Shown: one piece after another, positions 35,504-45,053 of the stretch | Layout: each line of letters begins with the position of its first letter | How positions within the stretch are numbered: the stretch's first letter is position 1 | Assembly: GCF_001422285.1 (NCBI RefSeq) | Contig: NZ_LMMO01000003.1 | Span: 635,135-699,134 of the forward strand | Reading direction: 5' to 3' | Length of the DNA stretch: 64,000 bases | Origin: Frigoribacterium sp. Leaf263 | GTDB lineage: Bacteria; Actinomycetota; Actinomycetes; Actinomycetales; Microbacteriaceae | Notes under the pieces: generated by a model | What the model was told of the DNA's origin: nothing | Database searches by the model: none | Seen by the model: the letters and a program-made list of their open reading frames with translations, nothing else | Translations under genes and position numbers: made by a program

Positions 35504-36265
35504 TCAGCCGACCGGGTTCGACGAGGCGGCCAGAGCCGCGGCTCCCATGATGCCGGCGTTGTTGCGCAGCGTCGCCGGGACGATCTCGGCCCGGAGGTCG
35601 AGAAGCGGCAGGAACTCCTCGTGGTGCTTCGAGACGCCGCCGCCGACGATGATCAGTCGGGGGTAGAGCAGGGCCTCGAGGTGCGAGTAGTACTTCTGGA
35701 GGCGCTTGGCCCAGTGCTTCCAGGTGAGCTCGTCGCGCTCCTTGGCGGCGAACGAGGCCTTCGTCTCGTAGTCCTTGCCGCCGATCTCGAGGTGTCCGAG
35801 CTCGGCGTTGACGATCAGCACGCCGTCGTTGATCAGCGCCGTCCCGATGCCGGTCCCGAGGGTCGTCATGATGACGAGGCCCTTGACTCCGCGGGCGGCG
35901 CCGAAACGGGTCTCGGCGTAACCGGCGGCGTCGGCGTCGTTGACGAAGTGGATGTCCCGGCCGAGGGTGGTCTCGAAGAGCTTCTCGGCCTCGAAGCCGA
36001 TCCACTTCTTCGACACGTTGGCCGCCGACAGGGTGGTGCCGTCCATGATCGCCGCGGGGAAGCACACGCCCACCGGCATGGCGTCGTCGTCGACCCCGAG
36101 CTCGTCGACGATCTGCTTGACCACGGCGACGATGTCGTCGGGCTCACCGCCGGCGGGGGTGGGCTTCTTGATGCGGTCGGTGAGGAGCTCGCCGGACTCG
36201 AGGTCGACGATGGCCCCCTTGATGCCGGTGCCGCCGATGTCGATGCCCACTGCCTTCTGTGACAC
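35504..36265 (-). CDS. ppgK: polyphosphate glucokinase
   Basis: A 253-residue ROK-type kinase phosphorylating glucose with polyphosphate or ATP, a hallmark of actinobacteria. GIDIGGTGIKGAIVD (residues 7-21) is the phosphate-1 loop; TTLGTGIGTALINDG contains the second phosphate motif, and NDADAAGYAE the catalytic Asp region. Length is typical of PpgK. GTG start with AAGGAA upstream. It follows map after 34 bases, probably in one operon, and ends at the large palindrome. Confidence 0.93.
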   Translation of the reverse strand: MSQKAVGIDIGGTGIKGAIVDLESGELLTDRIKKPTPAGGEPDDIVAVVKQIVDELGVDDDAMPVGVCFPAAIMDGTTLSAANVSKKWIGFEAEKLFETTLGRDIHFVNDADAAGYAETRFGAARGVKGLVIMTTLGTGIGTALINDGVLIVNAELGHLEIGGKDYETKASFAAKERDELTWKHWAKRLQKYYSHLEALLYPRLIIVGGGVSKHHEEFLPLLDLRAEIVPATLRNNAGIMGAAALAASSNPVG

Positions 36266-36299
36266 GGGTGGTTCCTTTCCGGGGGTGGAGGGGTGAGCG

Positions 36300-37163
36300 T
36301 CAGCTCAGGGTGAGGATGTCGGCACCGCGTTCGGTGACGACGAGCGTGTGCTCGAACTGCGCGGTGAGGCTCTTGTCGCGGGTCGTGACCGTCCAGTCGT
36401 CGGACCAGATGTCGGCGTCGATGCCCCCGAGGGTCAGCATGGGCTCGATCGTGAAGACCATCCCGACCTCCATGACGTCGTCGTACCGGGGCGCGTCGTA
36501 GTGGGGGATGATCAGGCCCGAGTGGAAGGCCCGACCGACGCCGTGGCCGGTGTAGTCGCGGACGACGCCGTAGCCGAAGCGCTTCGCGTACGACTCGATG
36601 GCCCGACCGATCACGTTGACCTCGCGGCCCGGCGCGACCGCCTTGATGCCGCGGCGGAGGGCCTCGCGAGTGCGATCCACGAGATCGACGGTCGCCGGCG
36701 CGCCCTCGCCGACGACGAAGGTGCGGTTCAGGTCGCCGTGCACGCCGTGGGCGAAGGCGGTGATGTCGATGTTGATCAGATCGCCGTCGACCAGCTCGGT
36801 GTCGTCGGGGATGCCGTGGCAGATCACCTCGTTCACCGAGGTGCAGATCGACTTCGGGAACCCCCGGTAGCCGAGGGTCGACGGGTAGGCGTCGTGCGAG
36901 ACGACGAACTCGTGGGCCACGCGATCGAGCTCGTCGGTCGTGACGCCGGGGCGGATCGCCGCCTCGACCGCGTCGATGGCCTGCGAGGCGATGCGCCCGC
37001 TCGCCCTGATCAGCTCGACGGTCTCGGCGTCGTACACGTCGCCGCCCGTGTAGGGGCTCGGTGCCTTCCGGCCGACGTACTCGGGTCGGGGGATGGACGC
37101 GGGGACCGGACGCTGCGCTGAGATCCGGCCCGGAGTCAGTGTTCCGTCGAGGTCCCGAGGCAT
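36300..37163 (-). CDS. map: methionine aminopeptidase, type I
   Basis: A 287-residue metalloprotease removing initiator methionine. The N-terminal ~40 residues are the actinobacterial extension with SIPRPEYVGR. Metal ligands are visible in INIDITAFAHGVHGDLNRTF (two Asp), GHGVGRAFH (His), FTIEPM (Glu) and QFEHTLVV (Glu). TAAGCT ends seven bases before the ATG, suggesting a leaderless message. It is the first gene of the map-ppgK pair. Confidence 0.93.
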   Translation of the reverse strand: MPRDLDGTLTPGRISAQRPVPASIPRPEYVGRKAPSPYTGGDVYDAETVELIRASGRIASQAIDAVEAAIRPGVTTDELDRVAHEFVVSHDAYPSTLGYRGFPKSICTSVNEVICHGIPDDTELVDGDLINIDITAFAHGVHGDLNRTFVVGEGAPATVDLVDRTREALRRGIKAVAPGREVNVIGRAIESYAKRFGYGVVRDYTGHGVGRAFHSGLIIPHYDAPRYDDVMEVGMVFTIEPMLTLGGIDADIWSDDWTVTTRDKSLTAQFEHTLVVTERGADILTLS

Positions 37164-37242
37164 GTCGACCAGCTTAGGGGGCGCGTCGTCGGGCGGGCGC
37201 GTCCGCTTGCCGTGGTCCCGTCGACAGGCGAGAATCGACGAC

Positions 37243-37395
37243 ATGGTCGCCATCGTCATCGCCCTCATGGTCGTGGGCTCGCTCGTCATCATCGCCGGGA
37301 TCCTCGTGATGCTGCTCTCGCCGCTCGTCTCGTCGCTGCTCGCCCGTCGAGCACCGGGCCGTCGGCCCGCGCCCGTGGCGCCTCCGCGCCGCTGA
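37243..37395 (+). CDS. small single-pass membrane protein
   Basis: 50 residues: one hydrophobic helix (MVAIVIALMVVGSLVIIAGI and on to about 33), then an Arg/Pro-rich tail. No family is recognised. GAGAAT lies seven bases before the ATG, fitting the leaderless pattern, and the gene diverges from map. Its small size and lack of a named family make it tentative. Confidence 0.5.
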   Translation: MVAIVIALMVVGSLVIIAGILVMLLSPLVSSLLARRAPGRRPAPVAPPRR

Positions 37396-37440
37396 CGGCG
37401 TCTCCGGGCGGCTCCGGCCGGCGGGCGGTAGCCTTCCCGC

Positions 37441-37611
37441 ATGGCTGAGTTCTGGTTCAACACGAAGACGCACGAGGTCGAAGAGGGCAAGGTGTCGCCC
37501 GCTGTCGACCGTGCCGGCCCGTACGCCACGCGCGACGAGGCGGCGAAGGCCATCGAGACCATCAAGGCCCGCAACGCGCGTCTCGATGCCGAGGACGCCG
37601 CCGACGACTGA
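37441..37611 (+). CDS. small conserved actinobacterial protein
   Basis: 56 residues, starting MAEFWFNTKTHEVEEGKV with GPYATRDEAAKAIE in the middle and an acidic end. It resembles the short SPOR-like proteins often annotated beside glnA2 or map in actinobacteria. TAGCCT (37429-37434) ends six bases before the ATG. It is soluble, with no membrane helix. Function unknown. Confidence 0.72.
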   Translation: MAEFWFNTKTHEVEEGKVSPAVDRAGPYATRDEAAKAIETIKARNARLDAEDAADD

Positions 37612-37684
37612 TCCCCGCCGGAGCGGCGACCCTCGCGACACCCGGTGCGTCCACTAGCCTGGACGGCGAGCAGAAAGGCCGTGA

Positions 37685-39022
37685 ATGGACAAGCAGAGAG
37701 ACTTCGTTCTTCGAACGATCGAAGAGCGCGGCATCAAGTTCATCCGCCTCTGGTTCACCGACGTGATCGGCACCCTCAAGTCGGTGGCCATCGCGCCCGC
37801 CGAGGTCGAGGGGGCCTTCGCCGAGGGCATCGGCTTCGACGGATCCGCCATCGAGGGCCTCACCCGCTCGTACGAGGCCGACGTGCTGGCGCAGCCCGAC
37901 CCCACCACGTTCCAGATCCTGCCGTGGCGTGGTGAGATCGACCCCACCGCCCGGATGTTCTGCGACATCACGACACCCGACGGTCAGCCCGCCGTGGCGG
38001 ACCCGCGCAACGTCCTCAAGCGCACCCTGGCCCGGGCCGGCGATCGGGGCTTCACGTTCTACACGCATCCCGAGGTCGAGTTCTACCTCCTGAAGAGCGC
38101 GCAGGTCGGCGATGACGGTCCTCAGCCGGTGGACTCCGCCGGGTACTTCGACAACGTCCCCGGAGGCACGGCGCACGACTTCCGTCGCCGCTCGGTCCGC
38201 ATGCTGGAAGACCTCGGCATCTCGGTGGAGTTCAGCCACCACGAGGCCGGCCCCGGACAGAACGAGATCGATCTGCGCTACGCGGACGCGCTGACGACCG
38301 CCGACAACATCATGACCTTCCGGACGGTCATCAAAGAGGTCGCCATCGAGCAGGGCGTCTACGCCACGTTCATGCCCAAACCGTTCAGTCAGCACCCCGG
38401 TTCGGGCATGCACACCCACATGTCGCTCTTCGAGGGCGACTCGAACGCGTTCTACGAGGCCGGCGCCGAGTACCAGCTCTCGACCATCGGGCGCCAGTTC
38501 ATCGCCGGTCTGTTGAAGCACGCTCCCGAGATCACGGCCGTCACCAACCAGTTCGTCAACAGCTACAAGCGCCTCTGGGGCGGCGACGAGGCCCCGAGCT
38601 TCGTCACCTGGGGCCACAACAACCGGTCGGCTCTCGTCCGGGTCCCTCTCTACAAGCCGAACAAGGGCAACTCGAGCCGGGTCGAGTACCGCGCCATCGA
38701 CTCGGCGGCGAACCCCTACCTCGCCTTCTCGCTCATGCTGGCCGCCGGCCTCAAGGGCATCGAGGAGGGCTACGAGCTGCCCGCCGAGGCGGAGGACAAC
38801 GTCTGGGGCATGAGCGACGCCGAGCGTCGCGCCCTCGGGTACAGGCAGCTGCCGGCGAGTCTCGACCACGCGCTGTCCATCATGGAGGACAGCGAGCTCG
38901 TCGCCGAGACGCTGGGGGAGCAGGTCTTCAACTACGTCCTGCTCAACAAGCGTCAGGAGTGGAAGGCCTACCGGGCTCAGGTGACTCCGTTCGAGCTGCG
39001 CTCGAACCTCGAGATGCTCTGA
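37685..39022 (+). CDS. glnA2: glutamine synthetase family protein GlnA2
   Basis: A 445-residue GSI-type synthetase. GFDGSAIEGL (near residue 50), EFYLLK, NEIDLRYADAL and GSGMHTHMSLF are ATP, metal and glutamate site motifs. In the adenylylation loop the sequence is AEDNVWGMSDAER, with Trp where GlnA1 has the modified Tyr, so it should escape GlnE control. It lies 10 bases upstream of glnE. AAGG seven bases before the ATG gives the ribosome site, and TAGCCT near 37655 a likely -10. Actinobacterial GlnA2 has been linked to polyamine use or poly-glutamate metabolism; which applies here is unknown. Confidence 0.9.
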   Translation: MDKQRDFVLRTIEERGIKFIRLWFTDVIGTLKSVAIAPAEVEGAFAEGIGFDGSAIEGLTRSYEADVLAQPDPTTFQILPWRGEIDPTARMFCDITTPDGQPAVADPRNVLKRTLARAGDRGFTFYTHPEVEFYLLKSAQVGDDGPQPVDSAGYFDNVPGGTAHDFRRRSVRMLEDLGISVEFSHHEAGPGQNEIDLRYADALTTADNIMTFRTVIKEVAIEQGVYATFMPKPFSQHPGSGMHTHMSLFEGDSNAFYEAGAEYQLSTIGRQFIAGLLKHAPEITAVTNQFVNSYKRLWGGDEAPSFVTWGHNNRSALVRVPLYKPNKGNSSRVEYRAIDSAANPYLAFSLMLAAGLKGIEEGYELPAEAEDNVWGMSDAERRALGYRQLPASLDHALSIMEDSELVAETLGEQVFNYVLLNKRQEWKAYRAQVTPFELRSNLEML

Positions 39023-39032
39023 GCACCGACCC

Positions 39033-41981
39033 ATGCCCCGTCCCGCCGCGGCTCTGTCCGAGCTGGCTCGACTCGGGTTCTCCCGGCTCGGCGAGGCGCG
39101 CGACCGCCTCGCCGAGCTCGCCGTGTCGACACCGGCCGTCGAGGCGCTCCTGCCCTCGTTCGCGGCATGCCCGGATCCCGACGCGGCACTGCTCCACCTC
39201 GATCGTCTGATCGACCGCGATCGGCCGACGGTCGAGTCCCTGCTGGCGGACGGCTTCGGTCCCCGCCTCGTCGTGGTGCTGGGCGCCTCCTCGGGGCTCG
39301 CCGACTTCCTCGTCCGACGACCGGCCGAGTCGGAGGCGCTCCGCACCTCCCTGACGCAGCCGCCGTCCGAAGCGGAGTACGTCGCCGACCTGCAGGAGGC
39401 CGTCGGCGACCGGGTGGGTGACGAGGCGCGGGTCGCCCTGCGGGTGCGATACCGGCGGAACCTGCTCCAGCTCGCGTCGTACGACCTGGACGCACCCGAC
39501 CCTCTCGCCGTGATGCCCCTCGTGGCCACGGCGCTGGCCGACCTCGCGGGCGCTGCCCTCGAGGCGGCGCTCGGCATCGCCCGTCGGGAGGTCGCCTTCC
39601 CCGCCGAGGACGTCGAACGGACGCGATTGGCGATCATCGGGATGGGCAAGGCCGGTGCGAGAGAGCTGAACTACCTCAGCGACGTCGACGTCGTCTACGT
39701 CGCGCAGGGGGCGGACGGGCTCGAGAACGGCCGCGCCGTCGAGATCGCCACCCGCCTCGCCGTCCACACCGTGCGAGCGGTCTCCGAGCTCTCCCTCGAG
39801 ACCGAGCTGTGGGAGGTCGATGCGAACCTCCGCCCCGAGGGGCAGGCCGGCGCCCTCGTCCGGACCCTCGAATCGCACATCGCCTACTACGAGCGGTGGG
39901 CCAAGGGCTGGGAGTTCCAGGCCCTGCTCAAGGCCCGTCCTCTCGCCGGCGACCGCGAGCTCGGCGACCGCTACGTCGAGCGGATCGCCCCGTTCGTCTG
40001 GGCGGCGGCCTCGCGCGAGAACTTCGTCGAGTCCGTGCAGCGCATGCGCGAACGGGTGACCGATCTCATCCCGGCCGACGAGGTCGACCGCCAGCTGAAG
40101 CTCGGTCCGGGCGGACTGCGCGACATCGAGTTCACGATCCAGCTCCTGCAGCTCGTGCACGGTCAGGCCGACGAGAACGTCCGCCAGAGGGCCACCCTCG
40201 ACGCCCTGGGCGCGCTCGCCCGGCGCGGGTACGTCGGTCGTGCCGAGGCGGCCGAGTTCGATCGCGACTACCGCCTCCTCCGTCTCCTCGAGCACCGCAT
40301 CCAGCTCTCGAAGCTGCGACGGACCCATCTCATGCCCGTCGACGAGGGCGAGCTGCGCGTGCTGGCGAGATCGACCCGCCTCGGCGCCACGGCCGGCGAC
40401 CTCGTGAGCACGTGGCACGACGTCCGGCGGCGGGTCAGGACCCTCCACGAGCGACTCTTCTACCGGCCCCTCCTGTCGGCCGTCGCCGCGAGACCGGAGG
40501 AGGAGCTCGGGCTCAGCAGCGACCAGGCCGCGGCGCGCCTCGCCGTCATCGGCTTCGTCGACCCGCGCGGGGCCCTCGGGCACATCGCCGCCCTGACCGC
40601 GGGGGTCTCCCGGCGCGCGAGCATCCAGCGTCACCTGCTGCCGGCCATGCTGCAGTGGTTCGCCGACGGCACCGACCCCGACCTGGGGCTGCTCGCGTTC
40701 CGACGCCTGAGCGACGGACTCGGCGAGTCGTACTGGTTCCTGCGCATGCTGCGGGACTCCTCCGGGGCTGCTCATCGGCTGACCACCGTCCTGTCGAACT
40801 CGCGGTTCGTGGCCGATCTCCTCGACCGCATCCCCGAGGCCGCGGCCTGGTTCGAGAACGACCACGAGCTGCGACCTCGAGCGCTCGGCACGCTCCTCGC
40901 CGAGGCCGAGGCCACCGTCGCGCGCCACTCGGGCGTCGACGCCGCCGCGGCCGTCCTCCGCCAGTCGCGTCGACGGGAGATCCTCCGTCTGGCGATGGGC
41001 GGCATCCTCGGCCTGCTCAGCATCGACGAGCTCGCCCGCGGGCTGTCGGCGGTGACGACCGCCGCGATCTCCGGCGCGCTGGCCCTCGCTCGGCGCGACG
41101 CCGGCGATCTCGAGTTCGCCGTCATCGCGATGGGGCGCTACGGCGGCGAGGAGCTCGGGTTCGGGTCCGATGCCGATGTGCTCTTCGTCTACCGTGCCGC
41201 CGACGACCACGACGGCTCGGCGCACCGCCGGGCCCTGGCCGTGGTGAGCGAGATGAACCGGCTGACCTCCGATGCCCTCGTGCCCCTCGACCTCGACACG
41301 GGTCTGCGACCGGAGGGCAAGAACGGCACCGTCGCCCGATCGCTGTCCTCCTACCGCGCCTACTACGCCCGCTGGTCGCTGACCTGGGAGGCCCAGTCGC
41401 TTCTCCGCGCCCGCGCGGTCGCCGGCGACGACGAGCTGGCGTCCGACTTCATGGCGTTGGCCGACGACGTCCGGTACCCCACCGCGATCTCCGAGCAGGA
41501 GGTGCGCGAGGTCAAGCGCATCAAGGCCCGGGTCGAAGCGGAACGACTTCCGAAAGGCGCCGAGCCGTCTCGTCATCTCAAGCTCGGGCGCGGTTCGCTC
41601 AGCGACGTCGAATGGTACGTCCAGCTCCTCCAGCTCCAGCACGCCCACGAGGTGCCGGGGCTGCGGACGCCGTCGACCCTCGACGCCCTCGCCGCGGCAG
41701 CGGAGGCCGGTCTCCTGACGGACGACGATGCGCAGAAGCTCCATGACGCCTGGACGATCGCGTCACGCGCTCGGTCGGCCGTCGTGCTGTGGACATCCCG
41801 GACGTCCGACGTCCTGCCGACGGACCGGCGCCTCCTCGAGGGCGTGGCTCGACTGATGGAGTACCCGCCGGGGTCGGCGACGCGCCTCGAAGAGGACTAC
41901 CTGGCCGCCACGAGGCGCTCCCGTGCGGTCTTCGAGCGCGGTTTCTACGGACTCGACGAGACCCCCGAGCCCACCGGCTGA
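39033..41981 (+). CDS. glnE: glutamine synthetase adenylyltransferase/deadenylylase
   Basis: A 982-residue bifunctional enzyme that attaches AMP to, and removes it from, glutamine synthetase. Both nucleotidyltransferase domains are visible: GMGKAGARELNYLSDVDV near residue 205 (deadenylylase) and AMGRYGGEELGFGSDADVLF near 700 (adenylylase), each with the GG/GS and DxD pattern, and each followed by LKLGPGGLRDIEF or LKLGRGSLSDVEW. Its likely target is GlnA1, encoded convergently downstream. Co-transcribed with glnA2. Confidence 0.95.
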   Translation: MPRPAAALSELARLGFSRLGEARDRLAELAVSTPAVEALLPSFAACPDPDAALLHLDRLIDRDRPTVESLLADGFGPRLVVVLGASSGLADFLVRRPAESEALRTSLTQPPSEAEYVADLQEAVGDRVGDEARVALRVRYRRNLLQLASYDLDAPDPLAVMPLVATALADLAGAALEAALGIARREVAFPAEDVERTRLAIIGMGKAGARELNYLSDVDVVYVAQGADGLENGRAVEIATRLAVHTVRAVSELSLETELWEVDANLRPEGQAGALVRTLESHIAYYERWAKGWEFQALLKARPLAGDRELGDRYVERIAPFVWAAASRENFVESVQRMRERVTDLIPADEVDRQLKLGPGGLRDIEFTIQLLQLVHGQADENVRQRATLDALGALARRGYVGRAEAAEFDRDYRLLRLLEHRIQLSKLRRTHLMPVDEGELRVLARSTRLGATAGDLVSTWHDVRRRVRTLHERLFYRPLLSAVAARPEEELGLSSDQAAARLAVIGFVDPRGALGHIAALTAGVSRRASIQRHLLPAMLQWFADGTDPDLGLLAFRRLSDGLGESYWFLRMLRDSSGAAHRLTTVLSNSRFVADLLDRIPEAAAWFENDHELRPRALGTLLAEAEATVARHSGVDAAAAVLRQSRRREILRLAMGGILGLLSIDELARGLSAVTTAAISGALALARRDAGDLEFAVIAMGRYGGEELGFGSDADVLFVYRAADDHDGSAHRRALAVVSEMNRLTSDALVPLDLDTGLRPEGKNGTVARSLSSYRAYYARWSLTWEAQSLLRARAVAGDDELASDFMALADDVRYPTAISEQEVREVKRIKARVEAERLPKGAEPSRHLKLGRGSLSDVEWYVQLLQLQHAHEVPGLRTPSTLDALAAAAEAGLLTDDDAQKLHDAWTIASRARSAVVLWTSRTSDVLPTDRRLLEGVARLMEYPPGSATRLEEDYLAATRRSRAVFERGFYGLDETPEPTG

Positions 41982-42078
41982 ATCGGGTCCGCTCGTGCAC
42001 GGCGGGTTCGGTCGCGCACGGCGCCCGGCGCGCACCTCGCGACCGTGGGGGCCCGGTGGGAACGTGTGCGGGGAACGC

Positions 42079-42115
42079 CACGAGGCCCGCACCCCTGGGG
42101 GGCACGGGCCTCGTG
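42079..42115. terminator. bidirectional terminator between glnE and glnA
   Basis: CACGAGGCCCG (42079-42089) pairs with CGGGCCTCGTG (42105-42115); CCCC and GGGG can extend pairing inside the loop. Genes converge on it from 41981 and 42129. Confidence 0.82.
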
Positions 42116-42128
42116 AGACCTGTCCGGG

Positions 42129-43553
42129 TCAGACGCCGAAGTACAGCTCGAACTCGAACGGGTGGGGGCGCTGGGCCATCGGGAGGATCTCCTTCTCGCG
42201 CTTGTACGCGATCCAGGTCTCGATGAGGTCCTCGGTGAAGACGTTGCCCTTGGTGAGGAACTCGTGGTCGGCCTCGAGTGCGTCGAGCGCACCGTCGAGC
42301 GACGCGGGGACCTGGGGGATGTTCTTGGCTTCCTCCGGGGGGAGTTCGTAGAGGTCCTTGTCGACCGGCTCGTGCGGCTCGATGCGGTTCTGGATCCCGT
42401 CGAGACCGGCCATCAGCTGCGCGGCGAACGCCAGGTACGGGTTCGAGGCGGCGTCCGGTACGCGGAACTCGATGCGCTTGGCCTTCGGGTTCGTGCCCGT
42501 GATCGGGATCCGGATCGCAGCCGAGCGGTTGCCGGCCGAGTAGACGAGGTTGACGGGAGCCTCGAAGCCCGGGATCAGACGGTGGTACGAGTTGATCGAC
42601 GGGTTCGTGAAGGCCAGGACGGCGGGAGCGTGCTTCAGCAGACCGCCGATGTACCAGCGGGCGAGATCCGAGAGACCGCCGTAGCCGTTCTCGTCGTAGA
42701 AGAGGGGCTTGCCCTCGCTCCACAGCGACTGGTGCGTGTGCATGCCCGAGCCGTTGTCGCCGAACAGCGGCTTCGGCATGAAGGTCGCGACCTTGCCCCA
42801 GAGCTCGGCGGTGTTCTTGACGATGTACTTGAACTTCAGGATGTCGTCCGCCGCGTGGACCATCGTGTCGAACTTGTAGTTGATCTCCTGCTGACCGCCG
42901 GTGCCCACCTCGTGGTGCGCGCGCTCGAGCTCGAGGCCCGCGTCGATCAGCTTGAGGCTGATGTCGTCGCGGAGGTCCGCAGTCTTGTCGACCGGGCTGA
43001 CGGGGAAGTAGCCGCCCTTGTACGCGGTCTTGTTGGCGAGGTTGCCGCCCTCTTCGACGCGGCCGGTGTTCCAGGCGCCCTCTTCGCTGTCGACGCTGTA
43101 GAAGCTGGCGTTCTGCTTCACCTCGTAGCGGACGTCGTCGAAGATGTAGAACTCGGCTTCGGGGGCGAAGAACGCGGTGTCGGCGATGCCGGTCGACGCG
43201 AGGTACTTCTCGGCCTTCTTGGCGACCTGTCGGGGGTCGCGGCTGTAGAGCTCGCCGTTGCGCGGGTTGAAGATGTCGAACACGAGGATGAGCGTGCGCT
43301 CGGCACGGAACGGGTCGACGTAGCCGGTGGTGACGTCCGGGATGAGCTGCATGTCCGACTCGTGGATCGAGGCGAAGCCACGGATGGACGATCCATCGAA
43401 GAGCTGTCCGACGGAGAAGAACTCCTCGTCGACCGTGGAGGCGGGGATGTTGAAGTGCTGCTGGACACCGGGAAGATCGGTGAAGCGGATATCAAGGAAC
43501 TTGACGTCGGTGTCCTTGATGAACTTCAGCACCTCGGAAGAATCAGTGAACAT
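42129..43553 (-). CDS. glnA: glutamine synthetase type I-beta
   Basis: A 474-residue dodecameric enzyme making glutamine from glutamate and ammonia. FDGSSIRGF near residue 52, [22 protein letters not shown] and NRSAAIRIP are active-site blocks; [13 protein letters not shown] near 400 contains the tyrosine adenylylated by GlnE. It has GGAGAGA before the ATG. A four-element GlnR box (43631-43668) and TAGCCT (-10, minus strand, 43615-43620) lie upstream, so it should be controlled both in transcription by nitrogen status and post-translationally by GlnE. Confidence 0.96.
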   Translation of the reverse strand: MFTDSSEVLKFIKDTDVKFLDIRFTDLPGVQQHFNIPASTVDEEFFSVGQLFDGSSIRGFASIHESDMQLIPDVTTGYVDPFRAERTLILVFDIFNPRNGELYSRDPRQVAKKAEKYLASTGIADTAFFAPEAEFYIFDDVRYEVKQNASFYSVDSEEGAWNTGRVEEGGNLANKTAYKGGYFPVSPVDKTADLRDDISLKLIDAGLELERAHHEVGTGGQQEINYKFDTMVHAADDILKFKYIVKNTAELWGKVATFMPKPLFGDNGSGMHTHQSLWSEGKPLFYDENGYGGLSDLARWYIGGLLKHAPAVLAFTNPSINSYHRLIPGFEAPVNLVYSAGNRSAAIRIPITGTNPKAKRIEFRVPDAASNPYLAFAAQLMAGLDGIQNRIEPHEPVDKDLYELPPEEAKNIPQVPASLDGALDALEADHEFLTKGNVFTEDLIETWIAYKREKEILPMAQRPHPFEFELYFGV

Positions 43554-43630
43554 ACGAGATGTCTCTCCAATGGGCTTGGCTGGAACGGACAGGCCACGGC
43601 TGCAGCCTCAGACGAGGCTATTGAGGGGCC

Positions 43631-43668
43631 GTTTCGACGTAGTGTCCTCAATGTTTCCGGCATGTTAC
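43631..43668 (-). promoter_or_regulatory. GlnR binding box upstream of glnA
   Basis: Read on the minus strand: GTAAC-n6-GAAAC-n6-GACAC-n6-GAAAC, matching the actinobacterial GlnR consensus gTnAC-n6-GaAAC-n6-GtnAC-n6-GAAAC in order and spacing. It ends about 10 bases upstream of the glnA -10 (TAGCCT), and also lies 28 bases before the divergent RDD gene. Confidence 0.85.
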
Positions 43669-43695
43669 GGCTGCGCCGATCGGTAGGCTCGGGGC

Positions 43696-44142
43696 ATGCC
43701 CCAGACGCCCCGCACCCCGTCGAACGGTCACGACCCGGCCGGAGGCGCGGGGCAGGGCCCGCAGGCCTGGCCCGGTCGTCGACTCGGCCTCCCCGAGCAC
43801 GGACCCCGGTCCGTGGCGCGACTCGGCCGTCGCGTCGCCGCCATCGCCATCGACTGGGCCCTGGCCTACGTCGTCGCCTTCGCGTTCTTCGGCGGCGAGG
43901 GGATCGCCATCACGCTGGTCTTCGTCGTCGTGCAGATCGTGTTCCTGGTGACTCTCGGAGGCACCATCGGACATCTGATTCTGCGGATGCGCGTCGTCCG
44001 GATGGCCGGGGGCTACCTCGGGGTCTGGCGTCCGATCGTCCGCACCGCTCTCGTGGCGCTCGTCATCCCCGCGGTCGTCTTCGATCTGGATCAGCGAGGC
44101 CTGCACGATCGGATCGCGGGCACGATCCTCGTGCGGGTCTGA
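43696..44142 (+). CDS. RDD family membrane protein
   Basis: 148 residues. The RDD domain contains about three helices; ARLGRRVAAIAIDWALAYVV is the first helix with the family's Arg-Asp pattern, and LILRMRVVRMAGG is conserved. The N-terminal ~35 residues are Pro/Gly-rich and cytoplasmic. TAGGCT ends six bases before the ATG. RDD proteins have no settled role (ion transport has been proposed for some). It is divergent from glnA across the GlnR box, so nitrogen control is possible but unproven. Confidence 0.85.
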   Translation: MPQTPRTPSNGHDPAGGAGQGPQAWPGRRLGLPEHGPRSVARLGRRVAAIAIDWALAYVVAFAFFGGEGIAITLVFVVVQIVFLVTLGGTIGHLILRMRVVRMAGGYLGVWRPIVRTALVALVIPAVVFDLDQRGLHDRIAGTILVRV

Positions 44143-44157
44143 CCGGGGGAGAGACGA

Positions 44158-44186
44158 CACCGCCGCCTCCGGGGAGAGCGGCGGTG
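44158..44186. terminator. hairpin between RDD and DUF4191 genes
   Basis: CACCGCCGC (44158-44166) pairs with GCGGCGGTG (44178-44186) over an 11-base loop, in the gap between convergent genes (44142 and 44209). Confidence 0.75.
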
Positions 44187-44208
44187 CGACCCGAATGGGA
44201 TGCGCAGG

Positions 44209-44931
44209 TCAGCGGGGTCGACCGGCGCGCACCTTGAACGGGTCCACGCCCTTGGGGATCGGGAGACCGTTCTGACCCAGTGACTGGAGGCGGTTGCCGA
44301 CGGCGAGCACCTCGTTGCGGTTGATGGCCTTCTTGAGCTTGTTCATGCGACCGGCGAGCTTGTGCAGCGGGATCGCATCGCTGTCCGGGCCGACGTGCAG
44401 GACCGTGATCGGCACGTTCGGGAGGACCCTCGCCACCTTGCGACGCTCCTCGTCGACGAGGCGCTTCGTCTGACCGGCGGCACCCTCGGCGATCAGGACG
44501 ACACCCGGCTTGCCGACGGCACGGTAGACGGCGGCCTGGCTGCGACCCTGCACGGCGACGGGCATCTCGTTGGCACGCCATGCTCGGCGGAGGCCGCTCT
44601 TCATGACCGCGCCGACGGCGCCCGGCTGGCCTTCGATCTGCGAGTAGGCGGCGCGCTCGGCACGACGGCCGAGCACGATCAGCAGCAGGAGGATGCCGAG
44701 CATGACGCCCACGACGATGTAGAGGACGAGCGCCAGGATGCTGCCCTCGGACAGGAAGAGGCCCGCGACCACGCCCAGGAGGATGGGGAGGATCAGCACC
44801 GCCAGCATCACGGGCAGAGCCGTCTTGTCGATCCGGCGGGTCATCTGGAAGACCTGCCACATCTGCTTGAAACGGCCCGGTTCCTTGGGCGGTTTCGGGG
44901 TCGTGTTCTCCGAAGACTTACGTCGTGCCAT
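44209..44931 (-). CDS. DUF4191 family membrane protein
   Basis: A 240-residue member of the actinobacterial DUF4191 family. The N-terminus is basic (MARRKSSENTTPKPPKEPGR), with RFKQMWQVFQMTR before two adjacent hydrophobic helices (about 40-85). The cytoplasmic C-terminal domain contains QPGAVGAV and KRLVDEERRKVARVLPNVPI. TATCCT ends six bases before ATG 44931, implying leaderless transcription; an in-frame GTG six bases earlier is less likely. The function is unknown; the gene is usually close to the lipoate/2-oxoacid dehydrogenase genes, as here. Confidence 0.85.
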   Translation of the reverse strand: MARRKSSENTTPKPPKEPGRFKQMWQVFQMTRRIDKTALPVMLAVLILPILLGVVAGLFLSEGSILALVLYIVVGVMLGILLLLIVLGRRAERAAYSQIEGQPGAVGAVMKSGLRRAWRANEMPVAVQGRSQAAVYRAVGKPGVVLIAEGAAGQTKRLVDEERRKVARVLPNVPITVLHVGPDSDAIPLHKLAGRMNKLKKAINRNEVLAVGNRLQSLGQNGLPIPKGVDPFKVRAGRPR

Positions 44932-45053
44932 GAACACAGGATACGGGGTCGTCCGCCGTCATGAGTCCTCCCCGGTCACGTCGCAGGCTCGAGGATCCCC
45001 AGATGCCTTGCCAGAGAGCGCGGCTCGTCATCGCGGAAGCCCAGGATCGAGCC

